Positions 1 to 6,943 are shown, counted from the first letter of the stretch. The stretch is 13,465 nt of DNA from JBKEDC01 sp047972995 (GCA_047972995.1 JBKEBD010000023.1:1-13465), one strand, 5' to 3'. Notes: generated by a model from the sequence alone, not told the origin. A program made the numbers and translations.

Positions 1-311
1 GTTTTTACTTTAACCTTCGGTAGTTTTACTGAAGTCGTTTCTGTCGAGCCTGACAAGATTTCAATTCCGATATCTTGCTCGTTTTTGGTCAAATAATATG
101 CGTATGACCCACCTTCTTGCTTTATTCTTTTTACACGAGAATCTCCATTTCTAATAAAGTCTCCCAAAAGTGCCGAAATTGTTGCAGGTGGTGTTTTGGC
201 TGGACCAAAGTCATAATAACCATTTTTTACAATGTTGTCGTGAACTTCCATGTAGTTTGTCAGTCCGTTTATGTCGTTAAGACTTTTTAAAATGGCTTCT
301 TTTATTGTCAT
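1..311 (-). CDS. HARE-HTH domain protein, N-terminal part (cut by window edge)
   Basis: An open frame on the minus strand begins at ATG 311 and runs without a stop through 103 codons to the window edge, so the C-terminus is missing. Residues about 1-75 (MTIKEAILKSLND..., YMEVHDNIVKNGYYDFG, KTPPATISALLGDFI, GGSYAYYLT) read as a HARE-HTH winged helix: helix-rich start, a TP.aTI..lL core and a final aromatic beta strand. In known families this domain is the N-terminal DNA-binding module of restriction-related proteins and chromatin factors, so a nuclease or other effector domain may follow outside the window. That effector is inference. The gene starts about 35 nt after the attC-like hairpin at 346-478, as a following cassette gene would. 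I recognise the domain but not the full protein. Confidence 0.72.
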   Translation of the reverse strand, partial: MTIKEAILKSLNDINGLTNYMEVHDNIVKNGYYDFGPAKTPPATISALLGDFIRNGDSRVKRIKQEGGSYAYYLTKNEQDIGIEILSGSTETTSVKLPKVKVK

Positions 312-345
312 ATTTTAAATTTCATTTTCGGCTTTTCTTGCATTA

Positions 346-478
346 GCCACAACGGTTTTGTGTATGAGCAGTAGCGGATTTTATGCACTAACTGTTCAGT
401 TTAGCACAAAGTTAGTTAAAAGCCGACACTTTCTTTTGGTACTTAAACCGCTATTGCTTATACACATTGTTGCCAGTA
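346..478 (-). repeat. attC-like recombination site: long imperfect inverted repeat at cassette junction
   Basis: The arms 350-376 and 447-472 pair almost throughout. The outer CAAC (350-353) pairs with GTTG (469-472), and TGTGTATGAGCAGTAGCGG pairs with CCGCTATTGCTTATACACA. Two or more pairs are G-T wobbles on the plus strand and A-C mismatches on the minus strand, and there is a small TTT bulge. The centre (about 70 nt) holds a further 7-bp stem, ACTAACT/AGTTAGT. The stop codon of the upstream reading frame (480-482) abuts the outer arm. The plus strand, which is the bottom strand relative to the genes, folds better, as the recombining strand of integron attC sites does. The core is GTTG rather than canonical GTTRRRY, so this is a non-standard or related site. 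Confidence 0.6.
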
Positions 479-479
479 G

Positions 480-609
480 TTATTCAATCATCAATCCAGC
501 GTAGTAATTATTTAGCTTAGTTTGGATTATATTTCCGTAATGAAAGAATTTTAAACATTCCGACTTATTCATTTTGTCAGTTCCTCCGTAGCATAGAGAA
601 ATAAATCCA
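480..609 (-). pseudogene. C-terminal continuation of the 569-970 gene in a shifted frame
   Basis: Downstream of the 7-A tract (T7 on the plus strand, 610-616) another frame stays open to TAA at 480-482. It reads GFISLCYGGTDKMNKSE... and ends NNYYAGLMIE. Adding one A to the tract joins it in frame to the 569-970 frame and gives one protein of 163 aa whose stop touches the attC-like hairpin. The sequence looks protein-like, and the stop position is where a compact cassette gene should end, so this is probably the true C-terminus. An alternative is a separate short ORF starting at the ATG that overlaps the upstream stop (ATGA), but it would have only 31 codons. Confidence 0.55.
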
Positions 610-970
610 TTTTTTTATCTATCATTAAAGCTGTCCTTGATATTAATTTCTTGGCAACTTGGTCGGCTCTCCATTTGTCAAGTTCAATAATTACAATTTC
701 ATTATTTCGGTTTCCGTAGATGTCAACAGAGTCACGATTATCACTTATTTTGTGTTCACTTTTCCATTCAAAATCGATATGTTCTTTTTCAAGTAAACCA
801 ATAATCAAAGTCTGCAAATGCTCAATCTGAGTTCTTTGTGCAGGTTGAGATAACTTTGTTAATCCTCGAAGGCATTCCGAACATTCTAAGCCATCTAGGG
901 TCGTTAAAATTTGATGAAACCAATGGTTTTCTATTAGGTTGTCCGATTGCTCTTTAATACAAATTTTCAT
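569..970 (-). CDS. Nuclease-like hypothetical protein, probably frameshifted
   Basis: 133 codons from ATG 970 to TGA 569. I do not recognise a named family. The middle (residues about 65-110) has an alpha/beta pattern with DSVDIYG, then a hydrophobic strand with IIELDK, then a helix RADQVAKK. This acid-strand-ELDK arrangement recalls the PD-(D/E)XK nuclease core, but the motif is not exact, so the assignment is only suggestive. The last nine or so residues after DKKMD are likely the result of a frameshift (see the continuation at 480-609). It starts 3 nt after the stop of the 74-aa HTH-like gene, so the two are almost certainly co-transcribed and translationally coupled in one cassette. It could be the effector of a two-gene system, but that is inference. 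Confidence 0.55.
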   Translation of the reverse strand: MKICIKEQSDNLIENHWFHQILTTLDGLECSECLRGLTKLSQPAQRTQIEHLQTLIIGLLEKEHIDFEWKSEHKISDNRDSVDIYGNRNNEIVIIELDKWRADQVAKKLISRTALMIDKKMDLFLYATEELTK

Positions 971-973
971 AAA

Positions 974-1198
974 TCATTTCTCTCTTACATATTTAGATAG
1001 TTTGGTCCCTTTACTAATTTCAGTTCCAAATGATTCTGGAATTCTTGCCGCATTGGCAATATCCTTTTTAGAAAATCCGCTTTGATTTATTTCGTCTGCG
1101 TATCTAATACCAAAAAGGTGTATCATCGCTACTGAATCTCCTTTTGGGGCATTATTATACATTTCATTTAACTTTTCTCCCAATTCTCTTAAAGTCAT
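974..1198 (-). CDS. Small HTH-like protein (74 aa)
   Basis: The complete frame runs from ATG 1198 to TGA 974. The protein is small and charged, with LRELGEKLNEMYNNAPKGD as an N-terminal helix, a hydrophobic centre, and GFSKKDIANAARIPESFG followed by SKGTKLSKYV. The second half reads as a helix-turn-helix (SKKDIANAARIPE as first helix and turn), typical of small DNA-binding regulators. It is the first gene of the cassette, with a leader of about 45 nt from the cassette start at 1243, and lies 3 nt upstream of the nuclease-like gene. Small HTH proteins paired with a second gene in cassettes are often antitoxin or controller proteins. Here that role is only a possibility; no toxin family is recognised. 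Confidence 0.6.
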   Translation of the reverse strand: MTLRELGEKLNEMYNNAPKGDSVAMIHLFGIRYADEINQSGFSKKDIANAARIPESFGTEISKGTKLSKYVREK

Positions 1199-1230
1199 AA
1201 TATTTATTCCTTTGCTTCTGGTTTTTGCTT

Positions 1231-1243
1231 AATTACTGGCAAC
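1231..1243 (-). other. Cassette start core, complementary to the attC-like outer arm
   Basis: On the minus strand this reads GTTGCCAGTAATT. The plus strand at 469-480 reads GTTGCCAGTAGT. The outer arm of the hairpin and the beginning of the cassette are therefore complementary over at least 10 consecutive bases. In integron cassettes the inverse core of attC is complementary to the core at the start of the same cassette, because the two are joined in the excised circle. The cassette would span about 1243 to 353, roughly 890 bp. Confidence 0.5.
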
Positions 1244-1248
1244 GTCTT

Positions 1249-1280
1249 ATTTACGCCAATAATATACAACTTTCGTAAAT
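1249..1280 (-). promoter_or_regulatory. Possible promoter or attI-like sequence upstream of the first cassette
   Basis: On the minus strand TATTATTG (1264-1257) differs by one base from the TAnnTTTG -7 consensus. It would start transcription near 1250, just before the cassette core. No good -33 TTG is found. A perfect 7-bp inverted repeat, ATTTACG (1249-1255) and CGTAAAT (1274-1280), brackets it, and a second CAAC lies at 1267-1270. No attC-like hairpin is found on this side, so this may be the start of the array. Confidence 0.3.
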
Positions 1281-1473
1281 ATGAAATTTAAAACATGCGT
1301 AAACCTATTTTGATTAATTACGTCATTCCCTTTGAAACACTAGGCTTTATAATGTGAAATGTCGTTTCTTTTTTTGTATATACGAATGTTTTAACCTTTG
1401 TACTCTAAAACATCACAGGCGTAGCATGTTTGACACAGCTGCTCGCAAATCGTGTCTTTTACCATAAAAATGC

Positions 1474-1574
1474 TTCGCCGTAGGCGATTAATCTTAATAG
1501 CATGAAGATATTAACACCTCTATTCCCCGTAGGGGATTAATCTCAATCATTAAGATTGAAGCCCTCTGGGCTTC
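1474..1574. repeat. REP-like palindrome cluster
   Basis: Two 25-bp direct copies (1474-1498 and 1523-1547) match at 22 of 25 positions. Each centres on a palindrome, CGCCGTAGGCG in the first and CCCCGTAGGGG in the second. The G-to-C change in one arm is matched by C-to-G in the other, so the stem is kept. The tail AATCTTAAT (1490-1498) is also complementary to ATTAAGATT (1549-1557). A third hairpin, GAAGCCCTCTGGGCTTC (1558-1574), follows. This resembles clustered REP/BIME elements; the GTAG in the loops recalls the tetranucleotide of RAYT-associated REPs, which is only a resemblance. Confidence 0.5.
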
Positions 1575-1730
1575 ACCCACTACAAACAACATAGAGCCCA
1601 TTTTCTTAATATAGCTTGTACTTTTCTGCAAAACACTATTCCACAGGAAATTACAATTTAGTTAGTGGAAAAAATATTAGTATCCTGTAACGCCCGTTAC
1701 TTCTTTCAACAAAAATACAAGCAAGATTAA

Positions 1731-1784
1731 GCGACCAAGTCTATTTTTGTGCAAAAAAAGACCAAAGTCTAGGTCGCCAAGTCT
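1731..1784. repeat. Nested inverted and direct repeats
   Basis: GCGACC (1731-1736) pairs with GGTCGC (1772-1777). Inside, GTCTATTTTT and AAAAAAAGAC form a 10-bp stem with one mismatch around a GTGC loop. CCAA(A)GTCT occurs three times (about 1735, 1762 and 1777). No adjacent gene needs a terminator here. Confidence 0.4.
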
Positions 1785-1953
1785 TTTTCGAACAAAAATG
1801 AACCAATACAAAAATAGGATTCGTATATTTTGAAATGCCACTATCTAATTCTGCCAACGGGTTATTTAGGATACTAATTGTGGGTTTATCTGTTAAAAAA
1901 ACCTTTTGTTACCATTTCATTCCCTTCTGCCCTTGTTTTACTAGCTACACACG

Positions 1954-1984
1954 TTGACTTTCACCGAGTTTTTTAAGATATTTG
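1954..1984 (+). promoter_or_regulatory. Promoter of the GH3/serine hydrolase gene
   Basis: TTG (1954-1956) serves as the -33 element and GATATTTG (1977-1984) as the -7 element (one mismatch to TAnnTTTG), with a 20-nt spacer typical of Bacteroidota. Transcription would start near 1990, about 16 nt before ATG 2006. This argues against the in-frame TTG at 1982, which lies inside the -7 box. Confidence 0.55.
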
Positions 1985-2005
1985 CAGTCAAAATATAGCA
2001 TACCA

Positions 2006-4963
2006 ATGAAACAACATAAATTGTCGATCGTAGCCTTTGCATTGATCCTTACTTTCTTACCTTCTTTTTCTTTTGCACAAAACAAGCCTGCATTTTTGCA
2101 ATACTTAAACGACCCTTGGGTGAATAAACTCATGGAATCGATGACATTGGAACAAAAAATCGGTCAGTTATTTATTGCACAAGCCTACAGCAAAGATGGC
2201 TCAAGTAATTCTGCAGTCTTAGATCAAGTGAAAAACAACGAGGTGGGAGGTATTATCTTCATGCAGGGCACCGTGGAAAATCAGGCTCGCATGACTAATG
2301 AGCTTCAAAAAGCTAGCCACGTGCCACTACTGATATGCACCGATGGAGAGTGGGGACCCGGAATGCGCATGAAGGATTATCCGAACTATCCTTATCAGAT
2401 GACTTTGGGGGCGCTGGCTAACGACAGCCTAATATATCAGATGGGGCGTGAAATTGGGGCTCAGTTTCGCCGCTTGGGAGTGCACGTGAATTTTGCCCCT
2501 GTAAGCGATGTTAACAACAATCCGAATAATCCGGTGATTAACTACCGAAGTTTTGGTGCCGACCCTAAAAAAGTGAGCAACAAAGCGTGGCGATATGCGC
2601 AGGGCTTGGAAGATGAAAAGGTCTTAGCAGTTATCAAACACTTTCCCGGGCATGGCGATACTGATGTTGATTCGCACATTGGAATGCCTGTTATCAATCA
2701 TGATGTGGCGCATTTAGATTCGGTGGAATTGTATCCTTTTCAACAAATGATTTCAGCAGGAGTTAGCGCCTTGATGTCTGGGCACATTCAGGTGCCAGCA
2801 TTGGAGTCGAACCCTAAGCTTCCGGCATCGCTTTCTAAGAACATACTCACCAAGAAGCTTAAAAAGGAAATGGGCTATGAAGGGCTAATATTTACCGATG
2901 CCATGAACATGGGAGGCATTACCTCATCGTATAATGTGGGTAAAGCGAGCATATTGGCAATTAAAGCGGGTAATGATATGCTAGAAATTGTGCCCGACAT
3001 TCCGGCTGCTATTAAGGCTGTGGCCGAAGCAGTGCACAAAAAAGAGCTCAGCGCGAAAGATATCGACTATCATTGCCGACGTGTATTGGCGATGAAAAAA
3101 TGGTTGGAACTCGATAAAGACATCAGCATTAACACCGCACAACTAGCCCAAGACCTTGCAAAACCAGCCTATGTTGCTACTCGTCGCCAATTGCACGAAC
3201 AAAGTATTACAGCGCTTATCAACCGTGAAAATATATTGCCTATTCAAGGACTCGATACTCTAAAAATTGCGGCAATCTCTATTGGGAAATCGGCAAAATC
3301 ACCATTTCAGAGGATTTTGAACAGATACACTCAAGTTACTAATTTTAGTCTTTCGAAGAATGCTTCCGACAGCGAAATTGATGCGCTGATGGATAAGCTT
3401 CAAGACTTCAATTTGGTTATTGCAGGCATACATGGTTTACGATTGACCCCTGCTCAAAACTACGGAACGACTCCTAGCATGAGTTATTTCTTAGAGAAAG
3501 CCACTCAGAAACGACTAATTGTTACGGTATTTGGCAACCCCTATGCCCTCGACAAGATAAAAGACATTGAGCAGGCTGATGTTTTGCTAACCACATATCA
3601 AGACAACGATGATGCCCAAGAAGCTGCTGCTCAGGCAATATTCGGAGCAATCGGAATTAATGGCAAACTGCCTGTGGGGGTAAACGAGCACTTTAAGCTT
3701 AATGATGGTTGGACCATTCCGAAGATTAACCGTCTGATGTATGCTCGCCCTGAGGAGGTGAAAATTTCATCGAGCTATTTGGAACACACTATCGATAGTA
3801 TTGCTGAATATGGCATTTTGCACAAAGCCTATCCGGGTTGCCAAGTGCTCATTGCGGTTGATGGCAAAGTTATTCTAAGCAAAAGCTATGGCACGCACGA
3901 TTATGAAAGCAACCAAAAGGTAGAAGAAACCGATTTGTATGATATTGCATCGGTTACCAAAATTTCATCGGTTACTCCTGCGTTGATGAAGTTAACCGAT
4001 GATAAAAAATTCAATATCGATTATCCGATGTCGTTTTATTATCCGGATTTCAGAAATACCGACAAAGACAAAATTACATCTCGGGAAATACTTGCTCACC
4101 AAGCTCGACTCCCCAAGTGGATTCCTTTTTGGAGTAACATCATGACCATGGAAGGTGGTAAATACAATAAGATATTCCACACCGAAGCCGACAAGAAATT
4201 CACGGTTCAGGTGTGCGACCAAATGTTCACTGATGAAGACTCGCGCGATTTGGTTTACAACATTATTCGCGATGCTCCGTTGCGCCCCCGAGCTAAGTAT
4301 GTTTATTCCGACCTTGGGTTCATGGTTTACCCCGAGGTTATCAGCGAGCTAACGGGAGAAAGCTTCCCCGACTACCTCAACCAAAGTTTCTTTTATCCGC
4401 TGGGTGCATATAATATAATGTATCAGCCCATGCAGCAGGGTATCGATAAAAACAGAACTCCCCCCACAGAAAAAGACAATGCCTTCCGCAAACAAGTGGT
4501 GCAGGGATATGTGCACGACGAGGGTGCAGCCATGCTTGGTGGAGTGTCTGGCAATGCTGGCTTATTTGCCAATGCCAACGACTTGGCCAAGCTCATGCAA
4601 ATGTATGTGCAATATGGCAAATATGGTGGAAAACAGTATCTCGATTCAGCCACTGTGGCAGAGTTCACACGCTGTCAGTATCCCGACAATGAAAACCGAA
4701 GGGCTTTAGGGTTCGACAAACCTGCAATTGATAACAGCGATAAATCGGAGAAAGACACCTATCCGAGTGTGTATGCCACGGCAGAAAGTTTCGGACACAC
4801 CGGATTCACAGGCACTATGGTGTGGATGGATCCCAAGGAGAAAATCACATTCATCTTTCTTTCTAACCGAACTTACCCCAACCGAAGCACTCACCTCAGC
4901 AAATTTAACATTCGTAGCGAAATGCTCGACACCATTTATAAGGCACTAAAAAAGGGACTATGA
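2006..4963 (+). CDS. Secreted GH3 beta-N-acetylglucosaminidase fused to class C beta-lactamase-like serine hydrolase
   Basis: 985 aa. A signal peptide (residues 1-25, MKQHKLSIVAF... ending SFAQ) directs it to the periplasm or outer membrane. The GH3 domain (about 35-365) has the NagZ signature KHFPGHGDTDVDSH (211-224), whose His/Asp loop supplies the acid/base, and the nucleophile Asp298 in FTDAMNMGG. Residues about 370-575 resemble the alpha/beta second GH3 domain. The C-terminal domain (about 590-985) has the three serine beta-lactamase/PBP motifs: SVTK (649-652), YSD (767-769) and HTG (931-933). By family knowledge the first half cleaves N-acetylglucosamine from muropeptides, and the second may be a peptidase or esterase acting on the same wall fragments; that coupling is inference. 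ATG 2006 is preferred over upstream in-frame TTG 1982 because of the promoter and the signal peptide. It appears to be monocistronic. Confidence 0.92.
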   Translation: MKQHKLSIVAFALILTFLPSFSFAQNKPAFLQYLNDPWVNKLMESMTLEQKIGQLFIAQAYSKDGSSNSAVLDQVKNNEVGGIIFMQGTVENQARMTNELQKASHVPLLICTDGEWGPGMRMKDYPNYPYQMTLGALANDSLIYQMGREIGAQFRRLGVHVNFAPVSDVNNNPNNPVINYRSFGADPKKVSNKAWRYAQGLEDEKVLAVIKHFPGHGDTDVDSHIGMPVINHDVAHLDSVELYPFQQMISAGVSALMSGHIQVPALESNPKLPASLSKNILTKKLKKEMGYEGLIFTDAMNMGGITSSYNVGKASILAIKAGNDMLEIVPDIPAAIKAVAEAVHKKELSAKDIDYHCRRVLAMKKWLELDKDISINTAQLAQDLAKPAYVATRRQLHEQSITALINRENILPIQGLDTLKIAAISIGKSAKSPFQRILNRYTQVTNFSLSKNASDSEIDALMDKLQDFNLVIAGIHGLRLTPAQNYGTTPSMSYFLEKATQKRLIVTVFGNPYALDKIKDIEQADVLLTTYQDNDDAQEAAAQAIFGAIGINGKLPVGVNEHFKLNDGWTIPKINRLMYARPEEVKISSSYLEHTIDSIAEYGILHKAYPGCQVLIAVDGKVILSKSYGTHDYESNQKVEETDLYDIASVTKISSVTPALMKLTDDKKFNIDYPMSFYYPDFRNTDKDKITSREILAHQARLPKWIPFWSNIMTMEGGKYNKIFHTEADKKFTVQVCDQMFTDEDSRDLVYNIIRDAPLRPRAKYVYSDLGFMVYPEVISELTGESFPDYLNQSFFYPLGAYNIMYQPMQQGIDKNRTPPTEKDNAFRKQVVQGYVHDEGAAMLGGVSGNAGLFANANDLAKLMQMYVQYGKYGGKQYLDSATVAEFTRCQYPDNENRRALGFDKPAIDNSDKSEKDTYPSVYATAESFGHTGFTGTMVWMDPKEKITFIFLSNRTYPNRSTHLSKFNIRSEMLDTIYKALKKGL

Positions 4964-4984
4964 AAATTTCATAATCCCTTTTTT
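4948..4984. terminator. Bidirectional intrinsic terminator
   Basis: Twelve-base arms GGGACTATGAAA and TTTCATAATCCC (4954-4978) pair with one mismatch and are flanked by A6 on the left and T6 on the right, so the hairpin has a T tract on either strand. It overlaps the last codons of the GH3 gene and lies between that gene and the convergent helicase gene. Confidence 0.85.
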
Positions 4985-4998
4985 ATGCTTAGGCTAGC

Positions 4999-6735
4999 CT
5001 ATGGACGACGACGTCCTGTTGCGCTACCTCTATCGCGGCGACCTTGAGCACCGGTTTGTCTACGGTTGCCACCATTGCCACCACCTTCAAATTTTTTCTT
5101 ACCTCTTGAACGTTGGAAACCCGATGGAGCTTCTCCCTGCACTCGGTCAACTTCCACAGGAATACCCTCAACTCTTAGCTTACGCATAGCTTTAGCCAAC
5201 GCCTCAGAATATTGAGTGTCGATTTCGAAGAATGAAAACTTACGTTGAATATCAATTCTACCAATTTCGGCATTACGCACAGGCAAGCTTTCGTTAATCA
5301 TACCAATCAAACGACCAGCATTTAAGTTTTGCTTTTTACCCACGTTGATAAACATACGGCTCATAGAGATGCCTGATTTACCTTTACGCTCGCCTTTGTT
5401 ATCGTCTTTCACTTTCACGTTTAAGTCTGGCGCATTACGGTAATACTCTAAGAATCGGTTAAATTCTACCGACACGAAGTGTTTCAAGATATCGTCGGCG
5501 CTCATGTCAGAAAAACGTTCTTTAATGGCATCCATATAAGGGTTGATCTTCTCGTTATCAACATCGGTATCAACAACCTTGTTGATAAAGTGCATCAACT
5601 GCACTTCACAAATTCCTTGTCCGCCGGGCACTAGTTTGCGCTCAAAAGTTTTCTTTGAGAATTTCTCTATTTGGCGCATCTTTCCTATCTCTCTACCGTG
5701 CAAGATAGAAACTGAAATACCTTTATTTCCTGCTCTACCTGTACGCCCACTACGGTGCACATAAGCCTCTGGGTCGTCGGGCAAAGCATAGTTAATAACG
5801 TGTGTTAATTCGTTTACATCCAATCCACGAGCAGCCACATCGGTAGCCACAAGCATTTGCAATTGTTTGCTGCGGAATCTATCCATTACGTTATCGCGTT
5901 GCGCTTGCGACAAGTCGCCATGTAGTGCATCGGCATTATAGCCATCAGCCATGAATTTAGCCGCCACATCGCGCGTTTCCATACGAGTTCTACAGAACAC
6001 AATAGCGTAACAATTGGGGTAGTTATCTGCCACACGTTTTAGGGTAGCATATTTATCTTTAGCTTGAACTACATAATATTGGTGTTCTACATTGTCGGAA
6101 CCTTGATTACGAGAACCTACCGACAATTCTTCGGGGTTGTTCAAGTATCTTTTTGCCATGCGAGCAATTTCGCTAGGCATAGTTGCCGAGAAAAGAAGCG
6201 TTTGTTTTGTTGCTGGAGTATCTTCTAAAATAGCATCTAGTTCTTCTTTGAAACCCATGTTCAACATTTCATCGGCTTCATCAAGAATAGAGTAGCGAAT
6301 GTTGGTTACATCAAGTTTTCCACGACGAATTAAATCGTGCGTACGACCAGGTGTACCCACCACAATTTGCCCACCAGATTGCAAGGCTTTAATTTGGTTG
6401 CGTATTTCAGCACCACCATACACCGCCACAGTTTTCAATCCTGTAAGGTGTTTTGAGTAGTTTTCTAAATCGCGGGCAATTTGCAAACACAATTCACGAG
6501 TAGGACACAAGATCAACGCTTGCACCTTTTTGCTTGTTAAATCGATGTTGTTTAGAATGGGCAAACCGAAGGCCGCTGTTTTACCGGTACCGGTTTGAGC
6601 TAGAGCCACTAAGTCGTTGCTGTTCTGAATAAGGTGAGGAATAGTTTTTTCCTGAATAGGCGTAGGGTTTTGAAAGCCGATTTCTGTAATGGCTCTCAAA
6701 ATTTCGGGCTTCAGCCCTGTTTCTTCAAATGTCAT
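4999..6735 (-). CDS. deaD: ATP-dependent DEAD-box RNA helicase (DeaD/CsdA type)
   Basis: 578 aa from ATG 6735. All helicase motifs are present in order: Q motif with PTPIQ (24-28), motif I AQTGTGKT (46-53), PTREL (78-82), TPGR (128-131), DEAD (152-155), SAT (183-185), ATDVAARGLD (297-306) and HRSGRTGRAG (327-336). Residues about 459-532 (SRMFINVGKKQNLNAGRLIG onward) form a DbpA-type RNA-binding domain, and the last 45 residues are a basic, Gly/Arg-rich tail. It unwinds RNA duplexes in the cytoplasm; DeaD-type members act in ribosome assembly, mRNA decay and cold adaptation. A leader of about 118 nt, including a stem that covers the start codon, suggests translational control. Which paralogue it is cannot be settled here; the gene symbol reflects domain layout. 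Confidence 0.93.
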   Translation of the reverse strand: MTFEETGLKPEILRAITEIGFQNPTPIQEKTIPHLIQNSNDLVALAQTGTGKTAAFGLPILNNIDLTSKKVQALILCPTRELCLQIARDLENYSKHLTGLKTVAVYGGAEIRNQIKALQSGGQIVVGTPGRTHDLIRRGKLDVTNIRYSILDEADEMLNMGFKEELDAILEDTPATKQTLLFSATMPSEIARMAKRYLNNPEELSVGSRNQGSDNVEHQYYVVQAKDKYATLKRVADNYPNCYAIVFCRTRMETRDVAAKFMADGYNADALHGDLSQAQRDNVMDRFRSKQLQMLVATDVAARGLDVNELTHVINYALPDDPEAYVHRSGRTGRAGNKGISVSILHGREIGKMRQIEKFSKKTFERKLVPGGQGICEVQLMHFINKVVDTDVDNEKINPYMDAIKERFSDMSADDILKHFVSVEFNRFLEYYRNAPDLNVKVKDDNKGERKGKSGISMSRMFINVGKKQNLNAGRLIGMINESLPVRNAEIGRIDIQRKFSFFEIDTQYSEALAKAMRKLRVEGIPVEVDRVQGEAPSGFQRSRGKKKFEGGGNGGNRRQTGAQGRRDRGSATGRRRP

Positions 6736-6793
6736 CTGTTGAGATTATTATGATGCAGTCCGCATCACGGATTATAAAATAGCACAGATGACA
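6730..6793 (-). promoter_or_regulatory. Leader hairpin that sequesters the helicase start codon
   Basis: TGTCATCTGT (plus 6730-6739) and ACAGATGACA (6784-6793) are perfectly complementary over 10 bp. In the mRNA the 3' arm ACAGAUGACA contains the AUG start codon. The 44-nt loop holds a second stem, TGATGC (6751-6756) with GCATCA (6762-6767) and a 5-nt loop. The folded leader would block initiation. Confidence 0.55.
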
Positions 6794-6859
6794 AAAACAC
6801 TTTATAGGTATAATATAAATACTCCCTTGCCACCAATGCATCCTTAGTTTAAGGCGATG

Positions 6860-6867
6860 CAAAAGTA
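6860..6867 (-). promoter_or_regulatory. -7 box of the helicase promoter
   Basis: On the minus strand this reads TACTTTTG, an exact TAnnTTTG. Transcription would begin near 6853, giving a leader of about 118 nt. No clear -33 TTG is present at the expected distance. Confidence 0.5.
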
Positions 6868-6943
6868 TAGCAATTATTTATAATCTAGGCATAAACTCAC
6901 AAATATTGATGATTTGTTTACGCAAAAGCGACGAATCAAATCG

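Larger units (their letters stand above)
1281..1953. other. Gene-free interval with palindromes and promoter-like boxes
   Basis: I find no convincing coding frame here. Besides the repeats listed separately, it contains a perfect palindrome GTAACGCCCGTTAC (1687-1700) and several exact TAnnTTTG boxes: plus strand at 1742-1749, minus strand at 1710-1717 and 1809-1816. None has a clear -33 partner or leads to a gene. A small RNA or remnants of older insertions are possible, but nothing in the sequence proves either. Confidence 0.4.

Noticed and set aside
1474..1547. CRISPR array
   Set aside because: Only two imperfect 25-bp copies with a 24-bp gap, no third repeat and no cas genes; the palindromic cores fit REP-like elements better.
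1982..2005. In-frame TTG start eight codons upstream of the GH3 gene
   Set aside because: It lies inside the -7 promoter box and would precede the signal peptide; ATG 2006 fits both.
4155..4949. Several open frames on both strands inside the GH3/serine hydrolase gene
   Set aside because: They lie wholly within a gene with intact catalytic motifs and show no protein-family features of their own.
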